DNA from: Mucilaginibacter sp. UBA5151
Lineage (GTDB): Bacteria > Bacteroidota > Bacteroidia > Sphingobacteriales > Sphingobacteriaceae
Reading direction: 5' to 3'
Length of the DNA: 64,000 bases
Assembly (NCBI GenBank): GCA_002413785.1
Contig: DHXR01000042.1
Location: 83,187 to 147,186, forward strand
Numbering within the stretch: position 1 is the first letter of the stretch; every line of letters starts with the position of its first letter. This document shows, piece after piece, positions 54,661 through 63,983 of the stretch. Both the position numbers and the translations under genes were made by a program. The notes beneath the pieces are model-generated. The model made no database searches. It was not told where the DNA came from and saw only the letters and a list, made by a program, of their open reading frames with translations.

Positions 54661-56007
54661 ATGTTTGTCCAAATATCAAAAGAAGAATTTACAAGGGAGA
54701 TCTCAAAGAAAGCCTGGTATCAGACTAATAATATTATCTGGACAATTATTTTTGTTTATCCATTATTCAGTGTTGTTGATTTTATATTTGCCAACGGCAT
54801 CTGGCTTCAGGTATTCATTGTACGCATCATTACCAATCTGCTGATTTTAGCACTCTACAGCTTTTTTCAGCGCAAGAATTACAACTACAGAATATTATTA
54901 CATCTCCCGCTATTATTGCTTTCAATTACCTCGGCCTTGCTGTGTAACATAGTTGATTTGCAGCAATTAACTATTTATTATTTGCTTTTTTCAGCTATCA
55001 TATTATTCTTTAATCTACAGGCGTTTTGGGAACCTGTCAACTCTGTTATACAGGTTTTACTATCTATTTTGCTGCTTGCTGTATTTTTCAGGCTGTTTAG
55101 CCAATATTCGTTAGACCTGGTTATCACCAACGGTGGCCAGTTCTTTTTCATTATTTCGTTAATTTCATGCCTTGTACCCGGGGCCCGTTATAAAATTATT
55201 GAGCGTGACGTGCGATCACAGATATTGATCGGGAAATCAAATGAGCAGCTGAAAGAGCAAAACCGGGATATCAACGAAAAAAACAACATCATAGATGCCC
55301 AGTATGAACAACTGCGCAAACTTGACAGTCAGAAAAATAGCTTTATAAATATTGCCGGGCATGACCTCAAAAACTTAATTAGTTCCATTATAATGAGTAC
55401 TAACCTGTTAAAAGAAGAGGACCACCGTTTAAGCGCCGATCAATTGGAATTTATCGGCTATATTTCGGAGTCATCTGAAAAAATACAATACCTGCTGAAT
55501 AAGTTAATGGACGTAAAGGAGATCGAATCGCCTGAAATGAAATTTAACCTGGAGGTTTTCGATATTAATACCGAGGTATTGCATGTATTTAAAGGCCTGG
55601 TTGAAACAGCGCAGATGAAAAATATCCACCTGGTTGATAATATTTTAAAGCTGCCTTTAAATGTGAATCTCGACCGGGTATTTGCCGGGCAGGTATTTCA
55701 AAACCTGCTGTCGAATGCCATAAAGTTTTCTCAAACAAACAACAATATCAGGGTGGTGACAAGTTTACAGCGGCAGAAATTTGTTTTTGAGATAATTGAT
55801 GAAGGTATCCCTATAGGGCAGGAAGAGCTTGATATGATGTTTAATAAATTAAAAACATTGAGCGAAGCATCAGGCTATATAGAAAGCAGGCTTGGATTAG
55901 GCCTTTCAATAGCAAAACTAATGACCCAGGAAATGGGTGGCGAACTAACCTATCGCAGCGATGATAACGGCAACTATTTCAGAGTAGAATTTTACGTAAT
56001 TAATTAA
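54661..56007 (+). CDS. Membrane sensor histidine kinase
   Basis: 448 residues: about six N-terminal membrane helices (20-172) with little extracytoplasmic sequence, a coiled coil (190-225), a HisKA domain with His234 (FINIAGHDLKNLISS) and an HATPase domain with Asn352 (NLLSNAIKF). The usual DxGxG box is DEGIP (380-384), lacking the second glycine, and the F-box region is short; GLGLSIAK follows at 412. ATP binding is therefore uncertain. No response regulator is adjacent. It starts a plus-strand cluster, 12 bp before the BcsB-like gene, so it may control or sense polysaccharide production. Confidence 0.9.
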   Translation: MFVQISKEEFTREISKKAWYQTNNIIWTIIFVYPLFSVVDFIFANGIWLQVFIVRIITNLLILALYSFFQRKNYNYRILLHLPLLLLSITSALLCNIVDLQQLTIYYLLFSAIILFFNLQAFWEPVNSVIQVLLSILLLAVFFRLFSQYSLDLVITNGGQFFFIISLISCLVPGARYKIIERDVRSQILIGKSNEQLKEQNRDINEKNNIIDAQYEQLRKLDSQKNSFINIAGHDLKNLISSIIMSTNLLKEEDHRLSADQLEFIGYISESSEKIQYLLNKLMDVKEIESPEMKFNLEVFDINTEVLHVFKGLVETAQMKNIHLVDNILKLPLNVNLDRVFAGQVFQNLLSNAIKFSQTNNNIRVVTSLQRQKFVFEIIDEGIPIGQEELDMMFNKLKTLSEASGYIESRLGLGLSIAKLMTQEMGGELTYRSDDNGNYFRVEFYVIN

Positions 56008-56019
56008 TAGCACAAACCA

Positions 56020-58113
56020 ATGAATAAATTTTTAACCTTATTAGCCCTTGTATTTCTTTTAAGTAAGGCATCATTGGCCCAAAACCAGCGTATTGTGCCC
56101 TTTGCATCATTGGGACAAGAAGAGGATGATGTTGTTTACGGAATGAGCGGCTCCAGCTTATTTTATTTCAAAGTCGCACCGCAATTTGAAATAAACGGGA
56201 GCAAACTCGTATTATATTTTGAACCGTCACAGGCGCTAATAAAGGAAAATTCTTTTATCAATATAATCCTCAATGATAAACCTGTTTATAGCGGCCGTCT
56301 TACAAAAGACACAATTGAAAGACTTTCAATCGACCTGAAAAGAGAAGATATTTCTCCAAACAGGTTTTTGAAAATACAGATAAAAACATTGCTGACAATC
56401 ACGAATGATATTTGTAAAGACCTTGATAATCCTGCCATGTGGCTCAAGGTAAAAAACTATTCCTATTTGTCACTAACTAAAAACAGTAAAAATGGTATAA
56501 ATAATATAAACATCAGTAATTGTTTCGATTCCAAAAGGGCGATTGTTTATCCGTCTGATCCATCCCTGCATGATCTTCAAGCAGTAGCCTGGGCATATGC
56601 GAGGCTTAAAAAAACACAAAATAAAAAAGTATCGGTTTATGAATACGGCCAGGTACCTGACAGTGTAAAAGACTATATAATGGTTGGTAATATGGCAGTG
56701 TTACCTGATGATAAAAAGTCGCTGATAAAGGTAGTCCCGCAAGCGGGTGAGGGTATATTTTACCTCTCTAAATCTTTGACCACATCAACTGATACTATAA
56801 CACAATTGGTTTTGAAAAAAGGAAAGCAAGTATCCCGAAAATCCGTTGCGACAGAAACTGTACCTTCAGAAATACTATTTATATCCGGAGCAGATGATGA
56901 TGGCTATAAAAAAGCTATAACTGCATTGGGTAATATTAATATCTTAAATTCCACATTTGGCGATTACCTTTTAGTTGATCATGCGGAAAATACAAACTTT
57001 AGAACTATTGATGAGAACAGGTCAAAGGTATCTTTGAGACAAATTGGCGGAACCACCGATTTTCTTTCTGGAATTGGTTCGTTAAAAAGTGATTACACGT
57101 TTAAAAATAGCGACTTTAGCTTTACGCCTAAAGATGTTGAAATTAGGTTTATTGGAAACTATAGTGGCTTAACCCCCGGCGACAGAGGTTATTTTAACAT
57201 CTACCTAAATGGCCTGTTAGTTAGCAGCGAAAAGCTCGATGCATCGGGCAAATTGAATACCGGCGTAACCATTAGCAGTTATCAGCACCACAAATTTAAC
57301 ACGCTCGAAGCTGAATTCAGGTTTTTCCCAAATGGTGAATGTAAAAACAGCTTTAGAAACTTCTTTGGCGAGGTTGATGCTGACAAATCATACCTTGAGT
57401 CGAAAAATCCTTTCATATCAACTGATTTAAGCTTTTATCAATATCCCGAAGCATTTAACACAGGTACCACCAAAATAGTAATATCAAAAGATGAGGCCAA
57501 ATATGTTGCCGGCGCCTTAGGCGAAATTGTTTTTGAGCTAAATAATAATATCAACGGCAATAATTTTCCAAATTTTGTTTTTTCAACTGATATACCTACA
57601 GGTGATTTAAAGAAATATAATATTATTGCCCTGCTGGATAAGAACGACCCTTTGATGAAGGACAAAGCGTTCCCGGATGCACCAATCAGATTTGATCGAA
57701 ATTTTAAATTGTATTATGGGGATAATAATAGATTGGCATACTCTTTATCGGATACTGTTTCAACTGGTTTGGCGCAAATATTTTATGGGCGCGGCAATAA
57801 TGCAACGTTAGTGCTGACGGCCAACGGAGCCCATCAATCTGAGGCATTTTTAGCAGCATCCAAATCAATTACTGAACAGCTTTCAACGCTGTCAAGCAAT
57901 GTTTGTGTAACTGATATTAATTCAAATAAATACTTATTCAACATCAACAAATCAAGCGAAAACCTTGAGTATGTTGAAACCAAGAGTTCGCTTACCCTGT
58001 TCTGGGAAAGTTACAATTTATACATATTGCTGGGCATATTGATACTGATATTGCTATCATTCCTTTATGTACGTTCTAAAGTTCAAAGATCGCAGGAATT
58101 ATATAACGACTAA
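56020..58113 (+). CDS. BcsB-like periplasmic polysaccharide synthase subunit
   Basis: 697 residues: signal peptide (1-20), a long periplasmic region of carbohydrate-binding and ferredoxin-like modules in the BcsB pattern (FYFKVAPQFEINGSKLVLYFEPS at about 50-72; FSFTPKDVEIRFIGNYSGLTPGDRGYFNIYLNG), and one C-terminal membrane helix (about 665-685) with a basic end. BcsB subunits anchor to the synthase and guide the nascent glucan. The following GT2 protein is the expected partner. Confidence 0.88.
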   Translation: MNKFLTLLALVFLLSKASLAQNQRIVPFASLGQEEDDVVYGMSGSSLFYFKVAPQFEINGSKLVLYFEPSQALIKENSFINIILNDKPVYSGRLTKDTIERLSIDLKREDISPNRFLKIQIKTLLTITNDICKDLDNPAMWLKVKNYSYLSLTKNSKNGINNINISNCFDSKRAIVYPSDPSLHDLQAVAWAYARLKKTQNKKVSVYEYGQVPDSVKDYIMVGNMAVLPDDKKSLIKVVPQAGEGIFYLSKSLTTSTDTITQLVLKKGKQVSRKSVATETVPSEILFISGADDDGYKKAITALGNINILNSTFGDYLLVDHAENTNFRTIDENRSKVSLRQIGGTTDFLSGIGSLKSDYTFKNSDFSFTPKDVEIRFIGNYSGLTPGDRGYFNIYLNGLLVSSEKLDASGKLNTGVTISSYQHHKFNTLEAEFRFFPNGECKNSFRNFFGEVDADKSYLESKNPFISTDLSFYQYPEAFNTGTTKIVISKDEAKYVAGALGEIVFELNNNINGNNFPNFVFSTDIPTGDLKKYNIIALLDKNDPLMKDKAFPDAPIRFDRNFKLYYGDNNRLAYSLSDTVSTGLAQIFYGRGNNATLVLTANGAHQSEAFLAASKSITEQLSTLSSNVCVTDINSNKYLFNINKSSENLEYVETKSSLTLFWESYNLYILLGILILILLSFLYVRSKVQRSQELYND

Positions 58114-58137
58114 ATTTTGTTAACCAGATACAAAAAT

Positions 58138-58189
58138 ATTTATCAGGTAACCCGCACAAGGTAAAACTTGCTTAGGTTGCCTGATAAAT
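58138..58189. other. 15-bp inverted repeat between the BcsB-like and synthase genes
   Basis: ATTTATCAGGTAACC (58138-58152) and GGTTGCCTGATAAAT (58175-58189) pair with one mismatch or G-U; an inner CAAG/CTTG pair extends it. The transcript would carry a strong hairpin in the 106-nt gap. No U-tract, so it is more likely an mRNA stability or processing element than a terminator. Confidence 0.65.
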
Positions 58190-58219
58190 TGTTTTAACAT
58201 TTTATTAAAACTAAAACGC

Positions 58220-60058
58220 ATGTCAATCCCCGAACTTTTGATTAATGATCATTTTATTACGCAACTGGACAGGGAAAAGATTGATGATTTTTCGGCCAGG
58301 TCGGGCCTTTCATTTATCAAGATAGCCTTAAATTTTGGTTATATATCCCGCAAAAATTACGAGCGATCTATGATGAATGCCGGGTATTTGTTCCCGGAGG
58401 TAAGGGAACTCCCATTTGACCCTGAAATACTGAGCAAAATAGAATTAAAGTTTGCTGATCAGCATGTTGCATTGCCTTTACGCATTGAAAATAACAGGGT
58501 TGTAACTTTAATGGCCGATCCAGGCAACGAGCTATTTATTGATTTCATTAGGTTTACATATGATTGCGAGCCGGAAATAATTGTAGCATCTGATCTGGAT
58601 ATTGTTTGGTTAAGCCATAAACTTCTTGGCGATAAATATGTTAAATCGGCTGTTTTCGAACTTTTAAACCGCGACCCTGCCAATTCAGCCTTTACAACAT
58701 TTTCATCCGGGCAGCTAATAACTTTGTTCGGGGTTTTTGCACTTGTAGTTATTGGATTGGTGAGGAACTTTAAAACTACATCTATCGCAATTAATGTTAT
58801 CATTAGTGTATTTTTCCTTGTTGCAATATTATTCAAGTTATTTTTAGCTGTGGTTGGGTCGCGTTTTGAGTTGCACCAAGCGGTAACAAGGGACGATCTG
58901 AAAGAAATTATAGACGATGACCTTCCAATTTATACTATCCTGTTACCTGTATATAAGGAAGACAAACTGATCAAGAAACTGATCTGGAACCTCCAGGCAA
59001 TTGACTACCCGCGCGAAAGGCTCGATATCAAACTGCTGATAGAGGAAGATGATGACAAGACGCTGAATGCCGTTAGAAACCTTGATTTCCCGGCAATATT
59101 TGAAGTCGTTGTGGTTCCTTTCCTAATGCCAAAAACAAAGCCTAAAGCATGTAACTACGGGCTGCATTTTTCAAGGGGAAAGTATCTTACTATTTACGAT
59201 GCTGAAGATATCCCTGATACTGACCAGCTTAAAAAAGTAGTGTCGATGTTTGGCAAACTGCCTTCAAACTACATTTGCATTCAGAGTGCGCTGAACTATT
59301 ATAATCGTAATGAAAACTTTTTGACGAGGATGTTTACGCTTGAGTATTCATACTGGTTTGATTATATGTTACCAGGCCTTGATACGCTGGACATTCCTAT
59401 ACCTTTGGGAGGTACCAGCAACCATTTTAAACTGGAAAACCTGGTTGAATTAGGCGCGTGGGACCCTTTTAATGTAACTGAGGACGCCGACCTTGGCGTG
59501 CGTGCATACGCAAAAGGCTATAAAATAGCCGTTATTAATTCAACCACCTACGAAGAGGCAAACAACGAACCTTTTAACTGGATCCGCCAGCGTTCACGAT
59601 GGATAAAAGGTTATATGCAAACCTACCTTGTACACATGCGTAACCCCGTTGCATTATGGAAAAAACTTGGGTGGCGGGGTTTTTTAGGCTTTAGCTTTTT
59701 TATCGGTGCAACACCGCTTACATTTTTAGTTTATCCTTTTTTGCTTGGTATATTTATCAGCTACCTCGTATTTGATCTAACTTCAATCAGGACACTGTTT
59801 CCCGACTGGGTGTTGTTTATGTCTATATTCAATTTAATGGTAGGGAATATATTAATGATATACATAAACATGATGGCTGTGTTTAAGCGACGCTTTTACG
59901 AATTGATCCTGTTTTCAATTGCAAATCCGGTTTACTGGTTAATGCATTCCTTCGCTGCATTTAAAGGATTATACCAATTAGTTGTTAAACCCTTTTACTG
60001 GGAAAAAACTGAACATGGGCTGAGTAAAGTTACCAGCCCAACAAATGTTGTTAAATGA
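58220..60058 (+). CDS. BcsA-like GT2 polysaccharide synthase with N-terminal MshEN/T2SSE_N-like domain
   Basis: 612 residues. Residues about 25-140 resemble the GspE/MshEN N-terminal domain (FIKIALNFGYISRKNYERSM; VALPLRIENNRVVTLMADPG; EPEIIVASDLDI). Two membrane helices (165-182, 188-212) precede the GT2 domain: YTILLPVYKED (238-248), DAED (327-330), TED (420-422) and QRSRW (457-461), the processive synthase motifs, then C-terminal helices. No PilZ domain follows, unlike BcsA. MshEN domains can bind cyclic di-GMP, so regulation may come from the N-terminus, though the glycine-rich part of the motif is not fully kept. The polymer is unknown. Confidence 0.9.
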   Translation: MSIPELLINDHFITQLDREKIDDFSARSGLSFIKIALNFGYISRKNYERSMMNAGYLFPEVRELPFDPEILSKIELKFADQHVALPLRIENNRVVTLMADPGNELFIDFIRFTYDCEPEIIVASDLDIVWLSHKLLGDKYVKSAVFELLNRDPANSAFTTFSSGQLITLFGVFALVVIGLVRNFKTTSIAINVIISVFFLVAILFKLFLAVVGSRFELHQAVTRDDLKEIIDDDLPIYTILLPVYKEDKLIKKLIWNLQAIDYPRERLDIKLLIEEDDDKTLNAVRNLDFPAIFEVVVVPFLMPKTKPKACNYGLHFSRGKYLTIYDAEDIPDTDQLKKVVSMFGKLPSNYICIQSALNYYNRNENFLTRMFTLEYSYWFDYMLPGLDTLDIPIPLGGTSNHFKLENLVELGAWDPFNVTEDADLGVRAYAKGYKIAVINSTTYEEANNEPFNWIRQRSRWIKGYMQTYLVHMRNPVALWKKLGWRGFLGFSFFIGATPLTFLVYPFLLGIFISYLVFDLTSIRTLFPDWVLFMSIFNLMVGNILMIYINMMAVFKRRFYELILFSIANPVYWLMHSFAAFKGLYQLVVKPFYWEKTEHGLSKVTSPTNVVK

Positions 60059-61617
60059 GGAACCAATCGAAATATCTCTTGCTTATTACCCTATTACTGG
60101 CGGTTTATTACCTGGTGACAGGTATTTACTTAAGTAAGCTGGGTTATTTTAGCCAGGAAGGACTGTTTTATATTGAAAAAACAAAAATAATAGTCGACGG
60201 GTTAGGCAACAGGTTAAAGGTAATGGGATTAACCTCACCCATATTGCCGTTTTATACCTCATTTATTTTTTCATCAATTTATGGGGGCATCTTTGCCCCG
60301 ATAATAGCATCCTCAATTTGCACCGCTCTACTTTTTTATATGATGGCAAGCGCCCTTATAAAGCGCGTGGTTGACATTTATTACATATTCGTATTGTTAA
60401 TAATTTTCATCTTCCATCCCGGAATATTGTATGCCGCGTGTTCAGGAAAATCAATAGCAATGGTATTGATCTTCTTTTTCCTGTTCTTTTTTAACCTGCT
60501 AAAATTTTACCGCTCAAATACCACGTTTCACGTATCTATAGCAAGTATTTCCCTTGTTATACTCATTTTTTGCGACTACAAATTTATCTGGCTTACTTTG
60601 TTTTTTATTCCGCTGGTATTAACTATAACAATACAAAGTTTAAACCTGGGTGAACAGGAATCTATTTTCAGGCTATTCCTCAGCTTTAATAATCCTTCGC
60701 TAAGGCGTAAACTCATCAACAAAACGTTCGCGCTGTATATTATCCTGTTTGTGTTGCCGCTGTCTTGTGTAATATTTTACAAACTACTCAACCTTACACA
60801 CGCCAATGATTTGGATTACTTTAATGAAAGCCCTTATGCCACCTGGACGGTTTTAGCCGACAAGCTTAGTTTTGACCAGCTATCAACAAGTACGGTATAT
60901 CAACTACCTGAAACTTCGATATTAGTATCGGCCAGGGTATTGATCTTTTGTCCTTTGATGCTGATAGCGATCTATTTATTCAGGGAGAGTACCTACCAAA
61001 TTTTAACCCTGCTAACCCCATTTGCTTTTGTTGAGTTTTTGCATATAAAATACGAAAAGGTGTTTTTGGCGCAACAGTACTACCTTATCTTCATTATTTT
61101 ATCGTTATTGTGTGTTTTGTATAAAGCCCAAACAATTAAAAATCAAAGGGTTTTAAAATTACTGGTGGGCGGTTTAGCGCTGGTACAACTTTACACCGGG
61201 TTCATTTTTCTTCAAAGCTCGACAATAAAGGAAGAACGAAACTTTATCTCGGTTTTGTTCAACGGGGCCGCCGATACAAAACAGGACCAGAACCGCGACC
61301 TTGCAAATTATCTGAACCATTTGCCCGCAGATGCTCACATTTTGGTGGATGATGCAATTGCCTACCCTGTTGTTGCATTTACCAAAAATATTCAAAAACT
61401 CACATTGCCTTACCAGGGTGCATTTTTAAACGCTATTGAAGCGCCCGATAAATATGATGACTACATATTGCTTGCTACCGGGAAAAACGAAGTCACCGGC
61501 TTTACGCAGCTAAATAACAAATATGTGCCCATCATAAAAAAGTCGAACAGCGCACTGAGGCTCAGAAGGGTGTATGAAACGGACGACTGGATATTGTATA
61601 AGATTTTTGATAATTAA
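60055..61617 (+). CDS. Polytopic membrane protein of the synthase operon
   Basis: 520 residues, start overlapping the synthase stop by 4 bp. About ten to eleven hydrophobic helices (8-400) and a soluble C-terminal domain (about 410-520: LPADAHILVDDAIAYPVVAFT, YDDYILLATG). The pattern resembles GT-C glycosyltransferases or polymer-modifying membrane proteins. I cannot identify an acidic catalytic motif with certainty (YFNESPYATW is a candidate loop). Coupling to the synthase implies a role in making, decorating or exporting the same polymer. Confidence 0.75.
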   Translation: MRNQSKYLLLITLLLAVYYLVTGIYLSKLGYFSQEGLFYIEKTKIIVDGLGNRLKVMGLTSPILPFYTSFIFSSIYGGIFAPIIASSICTALLFYMMASALIKRVVDIYYIFVLLIIFIFHPGILYAACSGKSIAMVLIFFFLFFFNLLKFYRSNTTFHVSIASISLVILIFCDYKFIWLTLFFIPLVLTITIQSLNLGEQESIFRLFLSFNNPSLRRKLINKTFALYIILFVLPLSCVIFYKLLNLTHANDLDYFNESPYATWTVLADKLSFDQLSTSTVYQLPETSILVSARVLIFCPLMLIAIYLFRESTYQILTLLTPFAFVEFLHIKYEKVFLAQQYYLIFIILSLLCVLYKAQTIKNQRVLKLLVGGLALVQLYTGFIFLQSSTIKEERNFISVLFNGAADTKQDQNRDLANYLNHLPADAHILVDDAIAYPVVAFTKNIQKLTLPYQGAFLNAIEAPDKYDDYILLATGKNEVTGFTQLNNKYVPIIKKSNSALRLRRVYETDDWILYKIFDN

Positions 61618-61651
61618 ATTTAGAGATTAGAGGTTGGAGATTAGAGATTAG
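61618..61651. repeat. 'gattagagattgg' repeat after the synthase operon
   Basis: Tandem words gagattagaggttgg / agattagagattag directly at the stop codon of the 520-residue gene; same family as at the mraY and icmF stops, in inverted orientation relative to the plus strand. Confidence 0.65.
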
Positions 61652-61741
61652 TTTTTCGCAGTAATGTTGCACCGCTAACAAGTCGCAATGTTAAGGCAAT
61701 GCACTTCTTTCGGACGTTAATGAACCCAGTTCCATTCATAC

Positions 61742-63019
61742 CTATTGCACACTGATCTTCCAGATGGTGTTGCTGATGTCGTCTGTTACCAGCAATGCGC
61801 CGCCAGGTGCTACAAATACGCCAACCGGGCGGCCATGTACCTTCCTGCTTTTCCTATCGGCGATAAACCCTGTCAGGAAATCCTCTGGTTTGCCCGAAGG
61901 TCTGCCATTTTTAAATGGAACGAATAACAACTTATACCCCGATAATTGCGACCGGTTGTAGGAACCATGCTGTGCCACAAATGCTCCATTGTGATATTTA
62001 GCCGGAAAAGAATTTTTAGTATAAAATGCCAACCCCAATGACGCGGTGTGTGACCCCAGGTCGATATCCGGTACGATAGTATTTCTAACAAAATCCGGCC
62101 GTTTATCTTTTACGCGCGGATCGGGATGCTGCCCATAATATACGTATGGCCAGCCATAAAACCCATGTTCCTTTACGCTGGTTAAGTAATCGGGCACTAA
62201 CTCATCGCCCAGGTAATCTCGTTCGTTTACCGCGGCCCACAGCGTGTGCGTACCCGGCGCCCAGTCCATTCCAACCGGGTTGCGCAGCCCGGCTGCATAA
62301 ATATGCATGTGGCTGCCGTCCGGGTCAATTTCCAATATATCGGCTCTTAGCACTTCATTTTTTAAACCGTCTTCGGCCACATTACTCCCCGAACCGACTG
62401 CCACCATGATCTTGTTTCGTTCCGGGTTAGCAATAATATTTCGCGTCCAATGCCGGTTATACTTTCCTGCGGGCAGGTTCATTATTCTTTTACCGGGTAC
62501 TGTGATACTGGTTTGCCCGGCTTTGTACGGGTAGCGTATGATCCCATCGGTATTGGCCACGTAAAAATAGTTCCCCATAACCAACATGCCGAATGGCTGG
62601 TTTAAGTTGCTTAAAAAAGTGGTACGTAAAATGATCTTACCAGATGAGTTTTGGCGCAATAGCGTTATCCGGTTAGCGCTGCCACTAAGGTTGTCGGCCT
62701 TGCTGGCGCCAAGTATAGTGCCACCAACTTTTTTTACGATATTAGTGGCGCTGTTAGATTCTGCCACCAGGATATCTCCATTGGGCGTAATGCAGATCCA
62801 TCGCGGGTTATCAAAACCATCAGCGAATTTACTCACTTTAAAACCTGCAGGCGCTACAGGCGTTACGCCATTTCCCCAACCGATCACATCACTGAATTTA
62901 TTGACCGATTGCGTTGCATACGGCTGCGGTAATGTATCCTTTAATGCGGAGCTTGTATTTTGTGCCCGGCTGTTAGCAGCTAACAGGAAGGCGAAAAGTA
63001 TGAAATAATTGGTTTTCAT
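61742..63019 (-). CDS. Secreted PQQ-type sugar/sorbosone dehydrogenase-like protein
   Basis: 425 residues with a signal peptide (1-19, NSRAQ) and a six-bladed beta-propeller of the soluble glucose/L-sorbosone dehydrogenase family: GFKVSKFADGFDNPRWICITPNGDILVAE, GMLVMGNYFYVANTDGIIRYPY, HWTRNIIANPERNKIMVAVGSGSN, AAGLRNPVGMDWAPGTHTLWAAVNERD and the late RKVHGRPVGVFVAPGGALLVTDD. Periplasmic oxidation of a sugar with PQQ is the likely activity. Substrate unknown; no PQQ synthesis genes here. Confidence 0.9.
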   Translation of the reverse strand: MKTNYFILFAFLLAANSRAQNTSSALKDTLPQPYATQSVNKFSDVIGWGNGVTPVAPAGFKVSKFADGFDNPRWICITPNGDILVAESNSATNIVKKVGGTILGASKADNLSGSANRITLLRQNSSGKIILRTTFLSNLNQPFGMLVMGNYFYVANTDGIIRYPYKAGQTSITVPGKRIMNLPAGKYNRHWTRNIIANPERNKIMVAVGSGSNVAEDGLKNEVLRADILEIDPDGSHMHIYAAGLRNPVGMDWAPGTHTLWAAVNERDYLGDELVPDYLTSVKEHGFYGWPYVYYGQHPDPRVKDKRPDFVRNTIVPDIDLGSHTASLGLAFYTKNSFPAKYHNGAFVAQHGSYNRSQLSGYKLLFVPFKNGRPSGKPEDFLTGFIADRKSRKVHGRPVGVFVAPGGALLVTDDISNTIWKISVQ

Positions 63020-63025
63020 GATATC

Positions 63026-63052
63026 GATAATCTGTAAACCGAACAGATTATC
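63026..63052 (-). other. Hairpin in the leader of the dehydrogenase gene
   Basis: Perfect 10-bp inverted repeat GATAATCTGT (63026-63035) / ACAGATTATC (63043-63052) with 7-nt loop, 6 bp before the ATG at 63019 and 14 bp after the alpha/beta hydrolase stop. It may attenuate or separate the two genes. Confidence 0.5.
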
Positions 63053-63066
63053 ACCCGGATTTGTTT

Positions 63067-63873
63067 TTACCGCAGCATTCTTCGCAGGTTTTTCAGATAA
63101 TCCGGGTTTTGGTCAATATCCTGGTGGTTTTGATTGTGTAATGTGATAAGCGTATCGCCGAATTTAAAGTAATGCTTTAATTTTAACGAGAAGCCATAGT
63201 AGATCACCTCATCGATATCGCCATGAAATATGATTACCGGTGCTGTGATGTGCGGGATATATTGATAGGTATTGATATGATATTTTAAGATGAACCCCGG
63301 CAGGTAGGGATAATATTTTTGTACCATATCCGTAAGGCTATAATAGGGCGCAAGCAGGATAAGTTTTTGCGGATGATTTTGTGACGCCAGCCACGCGGCC
63401 GGCCCCGTACCGATGGAATAACCTAAAATAACAATATGATTTTCCGGATACTTATGCCTAATAAAAGCATAAGTAGTGCTGATAACATCAAAAAGCTGTT
63501 GGGTGGATATTAAATGCCCTGTGCTTTTTCCATAGCCAGGGTAGTCCAGTATAAGTACATCGTAGCCCAGCGCATTATAGTATTTTGCAACATCGCCCCA
63601 GGACCGGAGATCACCACCATTGCCATGTAAATAAAAAATAAGTCCTTTTGATTTGGGGTCCGTAAACAGGCAGGCGCTTAAGGCATTGCCGTCAGCTACT
63701 TTTATGGTGTACTCATGAAAAGGTCCCGGAAAATCAAATTTGTAAGCAACGGGAATTTTACTCCCCGGGAAAATAATTTTTTCTTGTTTAAAATAGAGAA
63801 AGCAGCAAATAGCTATATAAATACCGGCACAGATGCCGGCGATCCAAATGAGTATTTTGTATAATAATTTCAT
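63067..63873 (-). CDS. Membrane-anchored alpha/beta hydrolase
   Basis: 268 residues from the ATG at 63873. A longer ORF to 63966 exists, but a -7 box at 63901-63908 lies inside it, and the signal-anchor helix (5-27) becomes N-terminal with the shorter start. Hydrolase motifs: YLHGNGGD (81-88), nucleophile Ser153 in GYSIGTG, Asp219/221 in FHGDIDE, His250 in NQNH. It resembles the BEM46/YfhR-type hydrolases. Periplasmic side expected; substrate unknown. Confidence 0.9.
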   Translation of the reverse strand: MKLLYKILIWIAGICAGIYIAICCFLYFKQEKIIFPGSKIPVAYKFDFPGPFHEYTIKVADGNALSACLFTDPKSKGLIFYLHGNGGDLRSWGDVAKYYNALGYDVLILDYPGYGKSTGHLISTQQLFDVISTTYAFIRHKYPENHIVILGYSIGTGPAAWLASQNHPQKLILLAPYYSLTDMVQKYYPYLPGFILKYHINTYQYIPHITAPVIIFHGDIDEVIYYGFSLKLKHYFKFGDTLITLHNQNHQDIDQNPDYLKNLRRMLR

Positions 63874-63900
63874 GCATGGGTTTTGTAGAATGATCTGCCA

Positions 63901-63908
63901 CAAAATTA
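63901..63908 (-). promoter_or_regulatory. -7 box of the alpha/beta hydrolase gene
   Basis: TAATTTTG on the minus strand, a perfect TAnnTTTG match 27 bp before the ATG at 63873; supports that start. Confidence 0.5.
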
Positions 63909-63955
63909 GCGATATAAAGTCCCGGCTACGCTGTGCAAAAGCCCTAAAAACAAGA

Positions 63956-63983
63956 AAGCCCGTCAACTTTCGTCAACGGGCTT
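63956..63983 (-). terminator. Terminator of an off-window minus-strand gene
   Basis: AAGCCCGT (63956-63963) pairs with ACGGGCTT (63976-63983); reading the minus strand it is followed by TCTTGTTTTT. It probably ends a gene whose coding part lies beyond the right edge. Confidence 0.7.
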
